Shown piece by piece: positions 8,358 to 17,459 of a stretch of DNA of 64,000 nt. This DNA comes from Coriobacteriaceae bacterium. Lineage in GTDB: Bacteria > Actinomycetota > Coriobacteriia > Coriobacteriales > Coriobacteriaceae. The translations under genes and the position numbers were made by a program. Where the stretch lies: assembly GCA_025992855.1 (NCBI GenBank), contig DAJPGB010000001.1:2046001-2110000 (forward strand), written 5' to 3'. The notes below the pieces were generated by a model. It did not search any database, was not told the origin of the DNA, and worked only from the letters and a program-made list of their open reading frames with translations. How positions within the stretch are numbered: the first letter of the stretch is position 1; each line of letters begins with the position of its first letter.

Positions 8358-9308
8358 CTACTCAGCGTCGCCGGTAAACGTGGTACCGGTCTTGCCGGCA
8401 AGACCGTCACGCGCCTTCTCGAGCAGCGTGATGAGCGCCGTACGGCCCGGCTTGCTCTCGGCAAACGTCGAGGCAGCCTGAACCTTGGGCAGCATGGAGC
8501 CGCGACCGAACTCGTTGGCCTCGGACAGACGCTTTACGTCAGCCGCGGTCAGCGTGTCGAGCCACTGCTCGTGGTCGGTGCCAAAGCCAATGGCAACCTT
8601 CTCCACGGCCGTCAGGATAATCAGGGCATCGGCATCGAGCTGCTCGGCGAGCTTCTCGGCCGCAAAGTCCTTATCGATGACGGCGGCAGCGCCCTTAAGG
8701 TGGTTGCCCTGGGCCTTGGTGACGGGGATACCGCCACCGCCGCAGGAGATCACCACGTGGTTGGTCTCGACGAGCGACTTGATGGTGTCGAGCTCGACAA
8801 TGTTCACGGGCTTAGGCGAAGCCACCACGCGACGGAAGCCCTGCTTCTCGTCGTGGATGAACTGGTAGCCGCGGTCGGCTTCCAGCTCCTTGGCCTCGGC
8901 CTCGCTCATCCACGGGCCAATCGGCTTAACGGGATCGGCGAAGGCCGGGTCGTCCGCCGCAACCTCGACCTGGGTGAGCACGGTGGCGACACCCTTGTCG
9001 ATATTGCGGTCGAGCATTTCCTCGCGCAGGCCGTTCTGCAGGTCATAGCCAATGTAGCCCTGGCTCATGGCGCCGCAGACGGACAGCGGGCAGGGAATGT
9101 ACTTCTGAGGGTTAGAGCGCGTGAGCTCGGCCATCGCGTTGGCGATCATACCCACCTGGGGACCGTTGCCATGCACGATGACGACCTCGTTGCCCTCCTC
9201 GATCAGGTCGACGATGGCCTTGGAAGTCGTCTTGACGGCCTCCATCTGCTCGGGAAGGTTGGCACCGAGGGCGTTTCCGCCCAAGGCGACAACAATACGC
9301 TTAGCCAT
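8358..9308 (-). CDS. arcC: Carbamate kinase
   Basis: A 316-residue amino acid kinase family protein. VVALGGNALG at the N-terminus, VIVHGNGPQVG (about residues 43-53) and ISCGGGGIPV are carbamate kinase signatures. It converts carbamoyl phosphate and ADP to ATP, carbon dioxide and ammonia. It lies 14 bases after ygeW, a carbamoyltransferase homologue, so it probably harvests ATP from the carbamoyl group released from the purine-derived ureide. It corresponds to yqeA in E. coli-type clusters. Confidence 0.94.
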   Translation of the reverse strand: MAKRIVVALGGNALGANLPEQMEAVKTTSKAIVDLIEEGNEVVIVHGNGPQVGMIANAMAELTRSNPQKYIPCPLSVCGAMSQGYIGYDLQNGLREEMLDRNIDKGVATVLTQVEVAADDPAFADPVKPIGPWMSEAEAKELEADRGYQFIHDEKQGFRRVVASPKPVNIVELDTIKSLVETNHVVISCGGGGIPVTKAQGNHLKGAAAVIDKDFAAEKLAEQLDADALIILTAVEKVAIGFGTDHEQWLDTLTAADVKRLSEANEFGRGSMLPKVQAASTFAESKPGRTALITLLEKARDGLAGKTGTTFTGDAE

Positions 9309-9322
9309 TTCTCAGCCCAGCT

Positions 9323-10525
9323 TTAGGCCTGGAACCAACGGGCGGTGTTGCGCTCGTCGAGGGCCTTGAGGGCGGCAGCGGGATCGGCAACCTTCTGCAG
9401 GAACATCATGGCTGCGATGGCGTACGGCTTGTAGCTGGCCTCCTTGTACATGCCCACACGGTGCATGTCGAAGACGTCGGCATTGACCTCGCCGTGCTCG
9501 CAGGAGACACCGGAGATGTCGGCGGGCAGCGGGTGCATAAAGATGGTGTCCTGGCCGTTGGCGGTCTTCTCCATGAGCTCGGTCGTGGAGCACCAATCCT
9601 GATGCGTAGCGTTCTGAGCGAGCAGTTCCTTCTCGAGCGCAGCGATGCCGGCGTCGTCGCCCTCGGCGTACAGGTTGGTGCGCTTCTCCATGGCGGCAAA
9701 CGGAGCCCAGCTCTTGGGGATCACGATGTCGGCGCCCTCGAAGGCCTCGGCCATGGTGTTGACCTGCTTAAAGGAGGTGCCGGACTCGGCGGCGTAGCCC
9801 TTGGCGCGCTCGACGACCTCGGGCATGAGGTCGTAGCCCTCGGGGTGAGCCAGGGTGACGTCCATGCCAAAGCGGGGCAGCAGGCTGATCAGCGACTGCG
9901 GGCAGGACAGCGGCTTGCCGTAAGAGGGCGAATAGGCCCAGGTGACGGCAACCTTCTTGCCCTTGAGGTTCTCGAGACCGCCAAACTCGTTGATGAGGTA
10001 GAGCATGTCGGCAGAGGACTGCGTGGGGTGATCGGAGTCGGACTGCAGGGAGATGAGCGTGGGACGGTGGTCCAGAACGCCGTCCTCGTAGGCCTGCTGG
10101 ACAGACTCGGAGACCTCGGCCATGTAGGCGTCGCCCTTGCCGATGTACATGTCGTCGCGGATGCCGATGACGTCGGCCATGAAGGAGATCATGGTAGCGG
10201 TCTCGCGGACGGTCTCGCCGTGAGCGATCTGGGACTTCTTCTCGTCCAGGTCCTGCAGCTCAAGGCCGAGCAGGTTGGCGGCCTTAGAGAAGGAGAAGCG
10301 CGTACGGGTGGAGTTGTCGCGGAACAGGGAGACGGCAAGGCCCGAGTCGAAGATCTTGGGCGAGACGTTGTTCTCGCGCAGCTGACGCAGGGCGTCGGCG
10401 ACGATGTAGAGAGCCTTGAGCTCATCGGTGGTCTTGTCCCAGGTGTGCAGGAAGTCGCTGCCGTACATACCCTTAAAATCGAGACCGTTCAGCTGCTCGA
10501 CGAGCTCGGTAAACTTAGCGTCCAT
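9323..10525 (-). CDS. ygeW: Knotted carbamoyltransferase YgeW
   Basis: A 400-residue protein of the aspartate/ornithine carbamoyltransferase superfamily. DNSTRTRFSF (about residues 69-78) binds carbamoyl phosphate, and SDHPTQSSADM and MHPLPADI match the YgeW subgroup rather than ArgF/ArcB. It probably runs in the catabolic direction, transferring a carbamoyl group from a ureido compound to phosphate to feed ArcC. The 202-base gap to ygeY holds a strong CCGGGGGC/GCCCCCGG hairpin near 10682-10704. Confidence 0.93.
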   Translation of the reverse strand: MDAKFTELVEQLNGLDFKGMYGSDFLHTWDKTTDELKALYIVADALRQLRENNVSPKIFDSGLAVSLFRDNSTRTRFSFSKAANLLGLELQDLDEKKSQIAHGETVRETATMISFMADVIGIRDDMYIGKGDAYMAEVSESVQQAYEDGVLDHRPTLISLQSDSDHPTQSSADMLYLINEFGGLENLKGKKVAVTWAYSPSYGKPLSCPQSLISLLPRFGMDVTLAHPEGYDLMPEVVERAKGYAAESGTSFKQVNTMAEAFEGADIVIPKSWAPFAAMEKRTNLYAEGDDAGIAALEKELLAQNATHQDWCSTTELMEKTANGQDTIFMHPLPADISGVSCEHGEVNADVFDMHRVGMYKEASYKPYAIAAMMFLQKVADPAAALKALDERNTARWFQA

Positions 10526-10727
10526 GTATGTGTCCTTTCCAAAGATGCGAATGATGGTAATGGGTAGATGCGCTCCGGCATGCGCGTGTGGCTAGAACAT
10601 GCAGAGCACTATGACGAGGACCCGCCACCGTCGAGGAAGCATGGGAGATAACGACCGCGGGCCCCAAGTCAACAGGGGGTACCGGGGGCACAAGCGGCCC
10701 CCGGCTCAACAAAATCGAAGAATGGGA

Positions 10728-12113
10728 CTAATCGATCTTGTTGTTGGTCAGACCGGCGCGGAACACGGTGGCGTCGCCATCGGCCTGGCTCGGATCGTAG
10801 AGGTTCAGGGCAGCCACATACATGGCGGCAGCGGTGACCAGGTCGTCCTTGTAGGTGACCTCGTTGGGAGCGTGAGCCTGAGACTCGGCACCCGGGCCGA
10901 AGCCGACGCAGGGGATGCCATAGCGGCCCTGGATGGAAACGCAGTTCGTGGAGAAGGTCCACTTGTCGCACAGCGGGCGACCGGTGCGCTTGTCCATGCT
11001 GGGCTCGCAGCCGATGCGCTCGTCACCGAACATAGCCTTGTGGGCGTCGACGAGGGCCTTGACGTGCGGAGCGGTCTCCTTGTTGATCCACGTGGGGAAG
11101 TAAGCCTCGGTCTCATAGACCTCGCCGGTCCAGGACGGACGGTCGTACATGTACATGGAGACCTTCACGTCGTCGCCGTACTTCTTGGCGGCCGGCAGGT
11201 TGCGAATCTCGTCCAGGCAGGACTCCCAGGTCTCGCCGGCGGTCATGCGGCGGTCGATGGAGATGGCGCAGGAGTCAGCGACAGCGCAGCGGCTGGGGCT
11301 GGTGTAGAAGATCTGGCTGACGGTGCAGGTGCCGCGGCCCAGGAAGCGGGCGTCCTCGAAGTGCTCGGGGTTGTACTTGGGGTCGAGCATCTTGACGAGG
11401 CCCTTGATGTCGGTCGACTCGTCGCAGCCGTTGTTGTTGAGGGCGCGGACGTCGGCGATGATGTCGGCCATCTTGTAGATGGCGTTGTCGCCGCGGTCGG
11501 GAGCGGAGCCGTGGCAGGAGGTGCCGTGAACGTCGACGCGGATCTCCATGCGGCCGCGGTGACCGCGATAGATGCCGCCGTCGGTGGGCTCGGTGGAAAT
11601 GACGAACTCGGGCTTAATGCCGTCCTTGTTGTAGATGTACTGCCAGCACATGCCGTCGCAGTCCTCTTCCTGGACAGTGCCGACGACCATGATCTTGTAG
11701 CCCTCGGGGATGAGGCCCATGTCCTTCATCATCTTGGCAGCGTAGGTAGCAGAAGCCATGCCACCCTCCTGGTCGGAGCCGCCGCGGCCGTAGATGATCT
11801 CGTCGGTCTCGTAGCCCTCATAGGGATCGGCATCCCAGTTCTCGATGTTGCCGATGCCGACGGTGTCGATGTGGGAGTCGATGGCGATGATCTTGTCGCC
11901 CTCGCCCATAAAGCCCATAACGTTGCCCAGGCCGTCGACCTTGACCTCGTCATAGCCAAGGCTCTCCATCTCGGCCTTGATGCAGGCGACAACCTCACCC
12001 TCCTCGCAAGACTCAGAGGGATGGGAGATCATAGCGCGCAGGAAGCGAGTCATGTCAGCACGATGAGACTCAGCAGCAGCCTTGATAGCGTCGAAATCGA
12101 GTTCTTTAGCCAT
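10728..12113 (-). CDS. ygeY: YgeY, selenium metabolism-linked M20-family hydrolase
   Basis: A 461-residue M20/ArgE-type metallohydrolase. AIDSHIDTVGIGN (about residues 76-88), YGRGGSDQEGGMA and QEEDCDGM provide the metal-binding histidine, aspartates and glutamates. YgeY members occur in selenium-linked purine clusters and are expected to hydrolyse an amide or carbamoyl bond of a ureido or acyl amino acid. It lies 72 bases after dpaL and is probably co-transcribed with it. Substrate assignment is inference. Confidence 0.92.
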   Translation of the reverse strand: MAKELDFDAIKAAAESHRADMTRFLRAMISHPSESCEEGEVVACIKAEMESLGYDEVKVDGLGNVMGFMGEGDKIIAIDSHIDTVGIGNIENWDADPYEGYETDEIIYGRGGSDQEGGMASATYAAKMMKDMGLIPEGYKIMVVGTVQEEDCDGMCWQYIYNKDGIKPEFVISTEPTDGGIYRGHRGRMEIRVDVHGTSCHGSAPDRGDNAIYKMADIIADVRALNNNGCDESTDIKGLVKMLDPKYNPEHFEDARFLGRGTCTVSQIFYTSPSRCAVADSCAISIDRRMTAGETWESCLDEIRNLPAAKKYGDDVKVSMYMYDRPSWTGEVYETEAYFPTWINKETAPHVKALVDAHKAMFGDERIGCEPSMDKRTGRPLCDKWTFSTNCVSIQGRYGIPCVGFGPGAESQAHAPNEVTYKDDLVTAAAMYVAALNLYDPSQADGDATVFRAGLTNNKID

Positions 12114-12185
12114 TGTTCATAACCTTTCAAACGAAGGAATCTACCTGTGAGGTGGCGGAGCGATACCTATTTACTCCGCCCAGTA

Positions 12186-13400
12186 TTAGCAAGTGGGGTA
12201 TTCGCCTTCCCAGACGATGCGACGGTACTGCTCCGGATCGGTGTCGCCCTCGGTGGAGAAGCAGAGCACGGAGCTCGTCTTGTCCAGGCCGATGAGCTCC
12301 TTGAGCTCGGCGTACTCGGGATCGAGCATGAGGGTCTCGACCAGGCCGGTGGTCACTGCGCCGGACTCGCCGGAGATGACGCGCGGGTCGCCCTTCTCGG
12401 GAGCGCCCAGGGTGCGCATGCCGCGAGCGGTGACCCAGTCGGGGCAGGACACGAAGGCGGTGGTGTGGTTGCGCAGGATATCCCAGCCCAGAATGTTGGG
12501 CTCGCCGCAGCACAGGCCGGCCATGATGGAGGGCATGTCGCCGTCCACGATGCGCGGGTCGCCGTCGCCGGCGGCAGCGCCCTTGTACAGGCAGGCGGCA
12601 GGCGCGCACTCGACCACGACGAAGGTGGGCGGATTATCGGGATACAGGTTGGTGAAATAGCCCACCACGGCGCCGGCCAGCGAGCCTACACCGGCCTGAA
12701 CAAAGACGTGCGTCGGGCGGTTGATGGCCATCTCGCGCAGCTGCTCGGCAGCCTCGGAAGCCATGGTGCCGTAGCCCTCCATGATCCAGGACGGAATCTT
12801 CTCGTAGCCCTCCCAGGCGGTGTCCTGAACGATGACGCCGCGCTCGCAGGCATCGGCCTCCGCGGCGGCCATGCGCACGCACTCGTCGTAGTTGACCTCT
12901 TCGATGGTCACCGTGGCGCCCTCGGCGGCGATGTTATCGAAGCGGGGCTTGGTGGAACCCTTGGGCATGTGCACGACGGCCTTCTGGCCCAGCTTGTTGG
13001 CAGCCCATGCCACGCCGCGGCCATGGTTGCCGTCGGTGGCGGTAAAGAAGGTAGCCTGGCCAAAGTCCTTGGCAAGCTGATCGGAGGTCAGGTAATCGAA
13101 GGTGCACTCGGCAACGTCCTTGCCGGTCTCGTCGGCAATGTAGTTGGCCATGGCAAACGAACCGCCCAGAACCTTAAAGGCGTTGAGGCCAAAGCGATAG
13201 CTCTCGTCCTTAACGCACAGGTTGGACAGACCCAGGCGCGCGGCCTGGCCGTCCAGGCGGGCAAGCGGAGTGACGGTGTACTGGGGGAACGACTGGTGGA
13301 AGGCGCGGGCCTTCTTCACGTGGTCGAGGCTCATGATTCCCAAGTGCTTGTCATCGCTCTTGGGCATCGTGTTGCCCGCCCACTGGATCTTATCGGCCAT
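12186..13400 (-). CDS. dpaL: 2,3-diaminopropionate ammonia-lyase
   Basis: A 404-residue PLP enzyme (also called YgeX). The likely Schiff-base lysine is K76 in GLNAFKVLGG, and DGNHGRG is the phosphate loop region. It converts 2,3-diaminopropionate to pyruvate and two ammonia. As the first gene of the catabolic operon it would yield the carbon end product of purine breakdown. A Shine-Dalgarno AAGGAG precedes the ATG. Two palindromic operator-like sites lie upstream (13493-13558), shared with the divergent regulator. Confidence 0.94.
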   Translation of the reverse strand: MADKIQWAGNTMPKSDDKHLGIMSLDHVKKARAFHQSFPQYTVTPLARLDGQAARLGLSNLCVKDESYRFGLNAFKVLGGSFAMANYIADETGKDVAECTFDYLTSDQLAKDFGQATFFTATDGNHGRGVAWAANKLGQKAVVHMPKGSTKPRFDNIAAEGATVTIEEVNYDECVRMAAAEADACERGVIVQDTAWEGYEKIPSWIMEGYGTMASEAAEQLREMAINRPTHVFVQAGVGSLAGAVVGYFTNLYPDNPPTFVVVECAPAACLYKGAAAGDGDPRIVDGDMPSIMAGLCCGEPNILGWDILRNHTTAFVSCPDWVTARGMRTLGAPEKGDPRVISGESGAVTTGLVETLMLDPEYAELKELIGLDKTSSVLCFSTEGDTDPEQYRRIVWEGEYPTC

Positions 13401-13492
13401 ACGGTGAACTCCTTAAGTTCTCTCTTGCCGGCCCCCGCATACGCGTTTCAGCCCATTCCCATTCATGCGACTGAACTTTTATGTGGATGCCA

Positions 13493-13507
13493 AACAAAAA
13501 GTTTGTT
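13493..13507. promoter_or_regulatory. Operator-like palindrome 1 (AACAAA-N3-TTTGTT)
   Basis: A perfect 6+3+6 inverted repeat lies in the 277-base divergent region between dpaL and the YheO-type regulator gene. An identical half-site arrangement occurs at 13544-13558, with centres 51 bp apart, close to five helical turns. The context suggests binding by the adjacent regulator; this is inference. Confidence 0.6.
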
Positions 13508-13543
13508 AGCACTGTTCTATCACACTTTTTGATTGGAAAACCT

Positions 13544-13558
13544 AACAAATTGTTTGTT
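13544..13558. promoter_or_regulatory. Operator-like palindrome 2 (AACAAA-N3-TTTGTT)
   Basis: The second perfect copy of the 15-bp palindrome found at 13493-13507, with a different three-base centre. The flanks are also alike once site 1 is read in reverse: CTAACAAA is present in both. Two matching sites in one short intergenic region make chance unlikely. I did not find a third copy in the other regulator's upstream region. Confidence 0.6.
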
Positions 13559-13677
13559 GCCGTAATCGGTACCTTTTCGCCGACGAACGGTTACATAACG
13601 CAGCGACGCTTTCGTTATTTGCGAACAAGTGGGGTTTATGGCAAAGTGAGCCCAAACTAATTTTTAGGAAGGCACCT

Positions 13678-14331
13678 ATGACCCCCGCACAGATTGAGTT
13701 TTATAAGCGCCTTGCACACGGCCTGGCGCTCCAATTTGGCCCCAACTGCGAAGTCGTCGTCCACGACTTGGAGACCGAGGACGTGGACCACTCCATCGTA
13801 GTGATCGAAAACGGCCACGTCAGCGGGCGCAAACTGGGTGACGGCCCCAGCCATATTGTGCTTGAGTCCATGCACGAGGGCACCGCCGACGTGCACGACC
13901 GCGAGCCATACCTCACCAAAACCGCCGATGGCAAGCTGCTCAAGTCCTCGACCATCTTTATCCGCAACGACGAGGGCAAGCCCGTCGGCATTTTGGGCAT
14001 TAACTTTGACATTACGCTCATGAAGGCTTTTGAGCGCTCGCTCGATGCCTTTACCGGCACCGGCGGCACGGGCTACACCGAGCCCGAGCCCATTACCAAA
14101 AACATCGGCGACCTGCTCGAGGACCTGTTGCACGAGTGCGAGCAGTTTGTGGGCAAGCCCGCGGCGCTCATGACCAAAGATGAGCGCATTCGCGCCATTG
14201 GCTACCTCGACCGTCGCGGCGCCTTCCTCATTTCCAAGTCGAGCGAGCGCGCCTGCGAGTTCTTTGGCATCTCCAAGTACAGCTTCTATAGCTACCTCAA
14301 TGAGGCCAAGGCGGCGGCCGACGACAAGTAG
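13678..14331 (+). CDS. YheO/DauR-type transcriptional regulator (dpaL side)
   Basis: A 217-residue protein with an N-terminal YheO-like PAS domain (GPNCEVVVHDLE, then IVVIENGHVSGRKLG; residues about 1-115) and a C-terminal helix-turn-helix of the HTH_22 type (about 165-212, RRGAFLISKSSERACEFFGISKYSFYSYL). DauR and relatives sense small metabolites. It is divergent from dpaL and probably controls the left arm through the palindromes in between. A paralogue of nearly equal size (43733-44389) sits beside the purine permease. The ligand is unknown. Confidence 0.85.
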   Translation: MTPAQIEFYKRLAHGLALQFGPNCEVVVHDLETEDVDHSIVVIENGHVSGRKLGDGPSHIVLESMHEGTADVHDREPYLTKTADGKLLKSSTIFIRNDEGKPVGILGINFDITLMKAFERSLDAFTGTGGTGYTEPEPITKNIGDLLEDLLHECEQFVGKPAALMTKDERIRAIGYLDRRGAFLISKSSERACEFFGISKYSFYSYLNEAKAAADDK

Positions 14332-14414
14332 GCACTTGCCTAGATTGCCCCTCCCCTTTTGGGCGCGAGTTCTGGAAAGCATGAATCCAAGACCGAGCCG
14401 CTTGGAAAGTTCCA

Positions 14415-14420
14415 TATAAT
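14415..14420 (+). promoter_or_regulatory. Putative -10 box TATAAT
   Basis: A perfect TATAAT lies 35 bases before the ATG at 14455, in the short AT-rich break after the regulator gene. A convincing -35 element at 16-18 bases was not found, so the promoter call is tentative. Confidence 0.35.
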
Positions 14421-14454
14421 CGATGTCATTAGTATTTCGAAAGGGTGGAACAGA

Positions 14455-15441
14455 ATGGCGTTGAGCAAGGCATCATGCACCGGTCGCGGATTGATTCCGG
14501 CAATTGGTGGACATGTGCACCGCATGTTCGATGAGGGCGAAGACGACCTGTTTTCGCTGAGCCTTGACGACGTGATGGATGATCGCCCGTGGACCGCCGA
14601 CGAACTCATGGGCGGTGGGGCTCGCCCGTCAAGCCCCAATCCCGCACTTGCGCCTAAGCCCGCATCTGCGCCGACTCCTGCGCAGCCGCCTGTTTCGACG
14701 CCCGCGTCTACGCCCGCACCCATTTCGGCGCCCACGCCCACTCCCCGCCCCGCAAGCGACCCGTCCGAGACGGCGGCATTTCTCGCTGCGGCGACGCGGA
14801 GCAAATCGGCCGACAGCACCGTTATGTACAGCTCCCAGCAGTTGCCTGTTCCTGCGGCACGCAAGTCTCCGGTCACAAGGCTCGATGAGCCCGTTGCCCA
14901 TCAGGTTGCCTACGATTCCTGGGCTGCAGCCGATCTGGATGAGACCTCTACCGGCATGCCGGCGCTCGACGTTCCAGTTAACCCGCTTTTTGCCGCCAAC
15001 ACGAGCGCCGCGGACTATGAGGGCGGTGCGGCATATTCCGATTATTCCGATGGCTATGCTGGCACCGATCGCATCGAGACCGAGGATTATGGCACCGCAT
15101 CGAGCGATTATCTCAACGATCCGTACGCTGCCACACCTGCACCGGAATATGACCCGGAGGCCGCGTCCGCACCGGCGTATACCAAAAGCACGGGCGAAGA
15201 GCGCTTCGCCGATTATTACGCCGAGGAAAAGGCGCTGCGTTTTTCGGAATTTCCGCAGGCAGTCAAGGTTGCCTTTATCGCCATTGTCATTGCCCTGCTC
15301 GGTGTCATTGCGTTTGAGGGATTCCGGCTGTTCTCCGGCCCCACCCAAGCGGAGTCGGAGACCCAGCAAAAAGAGGACGATAACGAGTATCTGGACATCA
15401 ACATCCTCAAGGGCGACCCCAACGACAGGGACGACGAATAA
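14455..15441 (+). CDS. Proline-rich single-pass membrane protein of unknown function
   Basis: A 328-residue protein that I do not recognise. The start at 14455 is chosen over 14359 because a Shine-Dalgarno AAAGGGTGG precedes it. The first 60 residues are acidic; about residues 60-105 are a Pro/Ala/Ser/Thr-rich low-complexity stretch with many AP and TP pairs. A further disordered acidic and Tyr-rich region follows. One transmembrane segment (VKVAFIAIVIALLGVIAFEG, about 275-295) precedes a short acidic tail. No signal peptide. A strong terminator follows, so it is probably monocistronic. Function unknown. Confidence 0.75.
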   Translation: MALSKASCTGRGLIPAIGGHVHRMFDEGEDDLFSLSLDDVMDDRPWTADELMGGGARPSSPNPALAPKPASAPTPAQPPVSTPASTPAPISAPTPTPRPASDPSETAAFLAAATRSKSADSTVMYSSQQLPVPAARKSPVTRLDEPVAHQVAYDSWAAADLDETSTGMPALDVPVNPLFAANTSAADYEGGAAYSDYSDGYAGTDRIETEDYGTASSDYLNDPYAATPAPEYDPEAASAPAYTKSTGEERFADYYAEEKALRFSEFPQAVKVAFIAIVIALLGVIAFEGFRLFSGPTQAESETQQKEDDNEYLDINILKGDPNDRDDE

Positions 15442-15470
15442 CAAATGCCAAAAATGAGGGTCGTAGACCA

Positions 15471-15511
15471 AATCAACCCCGTGCGCTCATTGCCGCACGG
15501 GGTTGATTTTT
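15471..15511 (+). terminator. Rho-independent terminator
   Basis: A 15-bp perfect stem (15471-15485 with 15494-15508), an 8-base loop and a T-run. It lies 30 bases after the proline-rich membrane protein gene. Confidence 0.85.
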
Positions 15512-15657
15512 GTCCGCGCGCGCCGATAGACTCCATCGTGCCCGCAAGGAGTGGGCGCGTTTTATCCAGAGTCGGGGTAGAGAGTTGGCTCCACGATCCC
15601 GACGCCAACCGGCCAAGAGGCACGGTGGCCCTGCCAACATCGATGAAAGGAGTCCGT

Positions 15658-16080
15658 ATGGACAATTTCTCCGTGCGCAGTGAGCGCAACTTCCACAATC
15701 TGGTCGTCAAACCGAATCACATTCATCTTCTGGATAAGCCAAATGGCTACGCCTCGGCCATGACCAAGAGCAGCCTCTCCCGCCAGATGCGCTTTACGGT
15801 GCAGAAACTCGAGGAAGAGCTTTGCGCTGCCGACAATCCACACGTACTGCAGATTCAGCTGCTCGGAGACGACTCGCGCGAGCCGTCTAGCTGGAAGCTG
15901 TTTGCAGACGACACGTGCATCGCGAACGGCTCGGGTGACTTTGCCCGCAAGTGTTTCTGCGAGGGCGCCGAGGTGTTCCTGGATCTATGCCGCGATGCCG
16001 TCGAGGCTGTCGAGCTGCGCCAGTGGAGTCAGAGGGAGTATGAGCTGCTGAGTGCTGCGCGTGGGGTTGCTATGGCGTAA
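15658..16080 (+). CDS. Conserved-looking hypothetical protein, 140 residues
   Basis: The start at 15658 (MDNFSVRSERNF) is chosen because GAAAGGAG precedes it; the upstream part of the frame overlaps a terminator. I do not recognise the family. The C-terminal half has a Cys pair (FARKCFCEGAEVFLDLC) and ends QWSQREYELLSAARG. A decayed copy of the last ~65 codons occurs at 17721-17925, beyond the AbiE pair, so this sequence was duplicated or was a target for insertion. No membrane segment or signal peptide. Function unknown. Confidence 0.65.
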   Translation: MDNFSVRSERNFHNLVVKPNHIHLLDKPNGYASAMTKSSLSRQMRFTVQKLEEELCAADNPHVLQIQLLGDDSREPSSWKLFADDTCIANGSGDFARKCFCEGAEVFLDLCRDAVEAVELRQWSQREYELLSAARGVAMA

Positions 16081-16102
16081 GCGAGAGATCTCAGCAGTGT
16101 CA

Positions 16103-16935
16103 CTAACGAGCAGAATCGATTTTTGCAATCAAGTCGTTCGCCCATGCCACGGCATCATCGACAGTCGGCAAAACGTTTAGTCCTTCCACCTGGGAGAAAT
16201 ACAGTGAGTCCCAGCCCACTCCCCTCGAGATCATTGGAGGCCACTCCTGCTCCGCACGATACACAAAGAGTCTGATACAGACCTCTCGAGTTTTTAGGTA
16301 ATCAATTTCCCCGTTGGAAATTGCAATCTGGAGATCTATCAGATCATGGGCGCGCTCGCTGCCGGGGCTGCTCGCAGCATGAAGTTTTTGGGCAATCTGA
16401 TGCTCGAGCCTCATGCACGGAACCGGCCCCGGTTCGGGAAACCCGAGACCTTTCAATATTGCCGCAGCTTCAGGCGAGGAAACCATATCGGGATCGTCGG
16501 CGTCGCCGATTTCGTTATGACCGACCTCAAGCGGCAGCGTCATCCACGATTTACCATTGTAGGCAATCTTGATTTCGAACGGACGCATGACGTAGGAGTT
16601 GGAATTCCCTTCGGAGATGCGGGCTCCCTCGGAACAATGGCACCCGAGAATCCGTTCCAGCCTATAGTGAGCGAATCTTCAAGCTTCGTCATGTAATCGT
16701 TCAGTGAGGATGCCCTGGCGGTATCAAGGTCGCGCGAGAACCGCGTGACATCCTTCCCAAAGCGAATCTTCAGGGCATTTCCACCCTTTGCGGCTCCATC
16801 GGGTAGCATTTGCCCAACAACAACGGCCGCAATGAGCCTTTTAACGCGGCCCGGTTCTTCGCCCAAATCAGTGCAGAGTCGGTCTATCGCTATGTCAAGG
16901 TTACGTCTGCTGGTTGGCTTCTTGACTTCCTTCAC
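16103..16935 (-). pseudogene. abiEii: AbiEii-type nucleotidyltransferase toxin, frameshifted
   Basis: Two overlapping frames (16540-16935 and 16103-16588) together make an AbiEii toxin. The first has the nucleotidyltransferase motif KGGNALKIRFGKDVTRFSRDLDTAR (in the order GG...SRDLD); the second has HQIAQKLHAA and HDLIDLQIA. The family passage around GIPTPYVMRPFEIK is broken by an apparent one-base deletion near 16594/16595, so the first frame runs on to a stop at 16540. The start is GTG at 16935, overlapping the antitoxin stop. As written the toxin is probably inactive unless the shift is a sequencing error or is bypassed. Confidence 0.85.
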
Positions 16936-17459
16936 GACAGCTCCTTCATCAGTCTCTCATGCTCATTGGAGGTAATAAGGCCCTCGGCTTGAGCGTGCTT
17001 GGTTGCCTCGATGAGGCGTTCGGTCATAACGGACCCCTTACAAGCCTCAATCGCATCTGCAACGCATTGAGAAGGGATTCCTTCATAGAACGTCGTTTTC
17101 GCATTCTCTGGAGCGGACACTGTTTTTATCCAAGCTGGCAGTTTGCGGCGAACACGCTTTGGTGTTGCCACGGTCACGGCACGAGGATCAACAAGTGCAA
17201 GTGCGTGCATAGACAGCACTGATTCGCCCCACAGGAAACCCTCGTCACCAACAAGAGCCACTGCCTCCGCAAAGACGTCACGGGGCGTCGGAACCCATTG
17301 GGTGAGCTTGTACACCCCATGTCCTCGGCGCATCAATTTCCCAGTGGCACACCATCGGCTCAGTTCTCCGGTGGTTACGCCAATCTCGCGTGCCTGCGCA
17401 GCAGTCACGATGCCGTAGCCATCTGCCGCCAGTTCGAATATTTCATCAAAGTGTTTCAT
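16932..17459 (-). CDS. abiEi: AbiEi-type antitoxin / transcriptional autorepressor
   Basis: A 175-residue AbiEi. The N-terminal winged helix is about residues 1-55 (GIVTAAQAREIGVTTGELSRW, then GVYKL), followed by the C-terminal antitoxin domain. AbiEi proteins repress their own promoter and neutralise AbiEii (type IV toxin-antitoxin and abortive infection). An 11-bp perfect inverted repeat overlaps its start codon (17459-17494), the place expected for autoregulation. The toxin gene follows with a four-base overlap. Base composition is lower in GC than the flanks, suggesting transfer. Confidence 0.88.
   Translation of the reverse strand: MKHFDEIFELAADGYGIVTAAQAREIGVTTGELSRWCATGKLMRRGHGVYKLTQWVPTPRDVFAEAVALVGDEGFLWGESVLSMHALALVDPRAVTVATPKRVRRKLPAWIKTVSAPENAKTTFYEGIPSQCVADAIEACKGSVMTERLIEATKHAQAEGLITSNEHERLMKELS

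Noticed and set aside
16540..16600. Programmed ribosomal frameshift in abiEii
   Set aside because: No slippery heptamer or downstream pseudoknot was seen, and a simple one-base deletion in a conserved motif explains the break.
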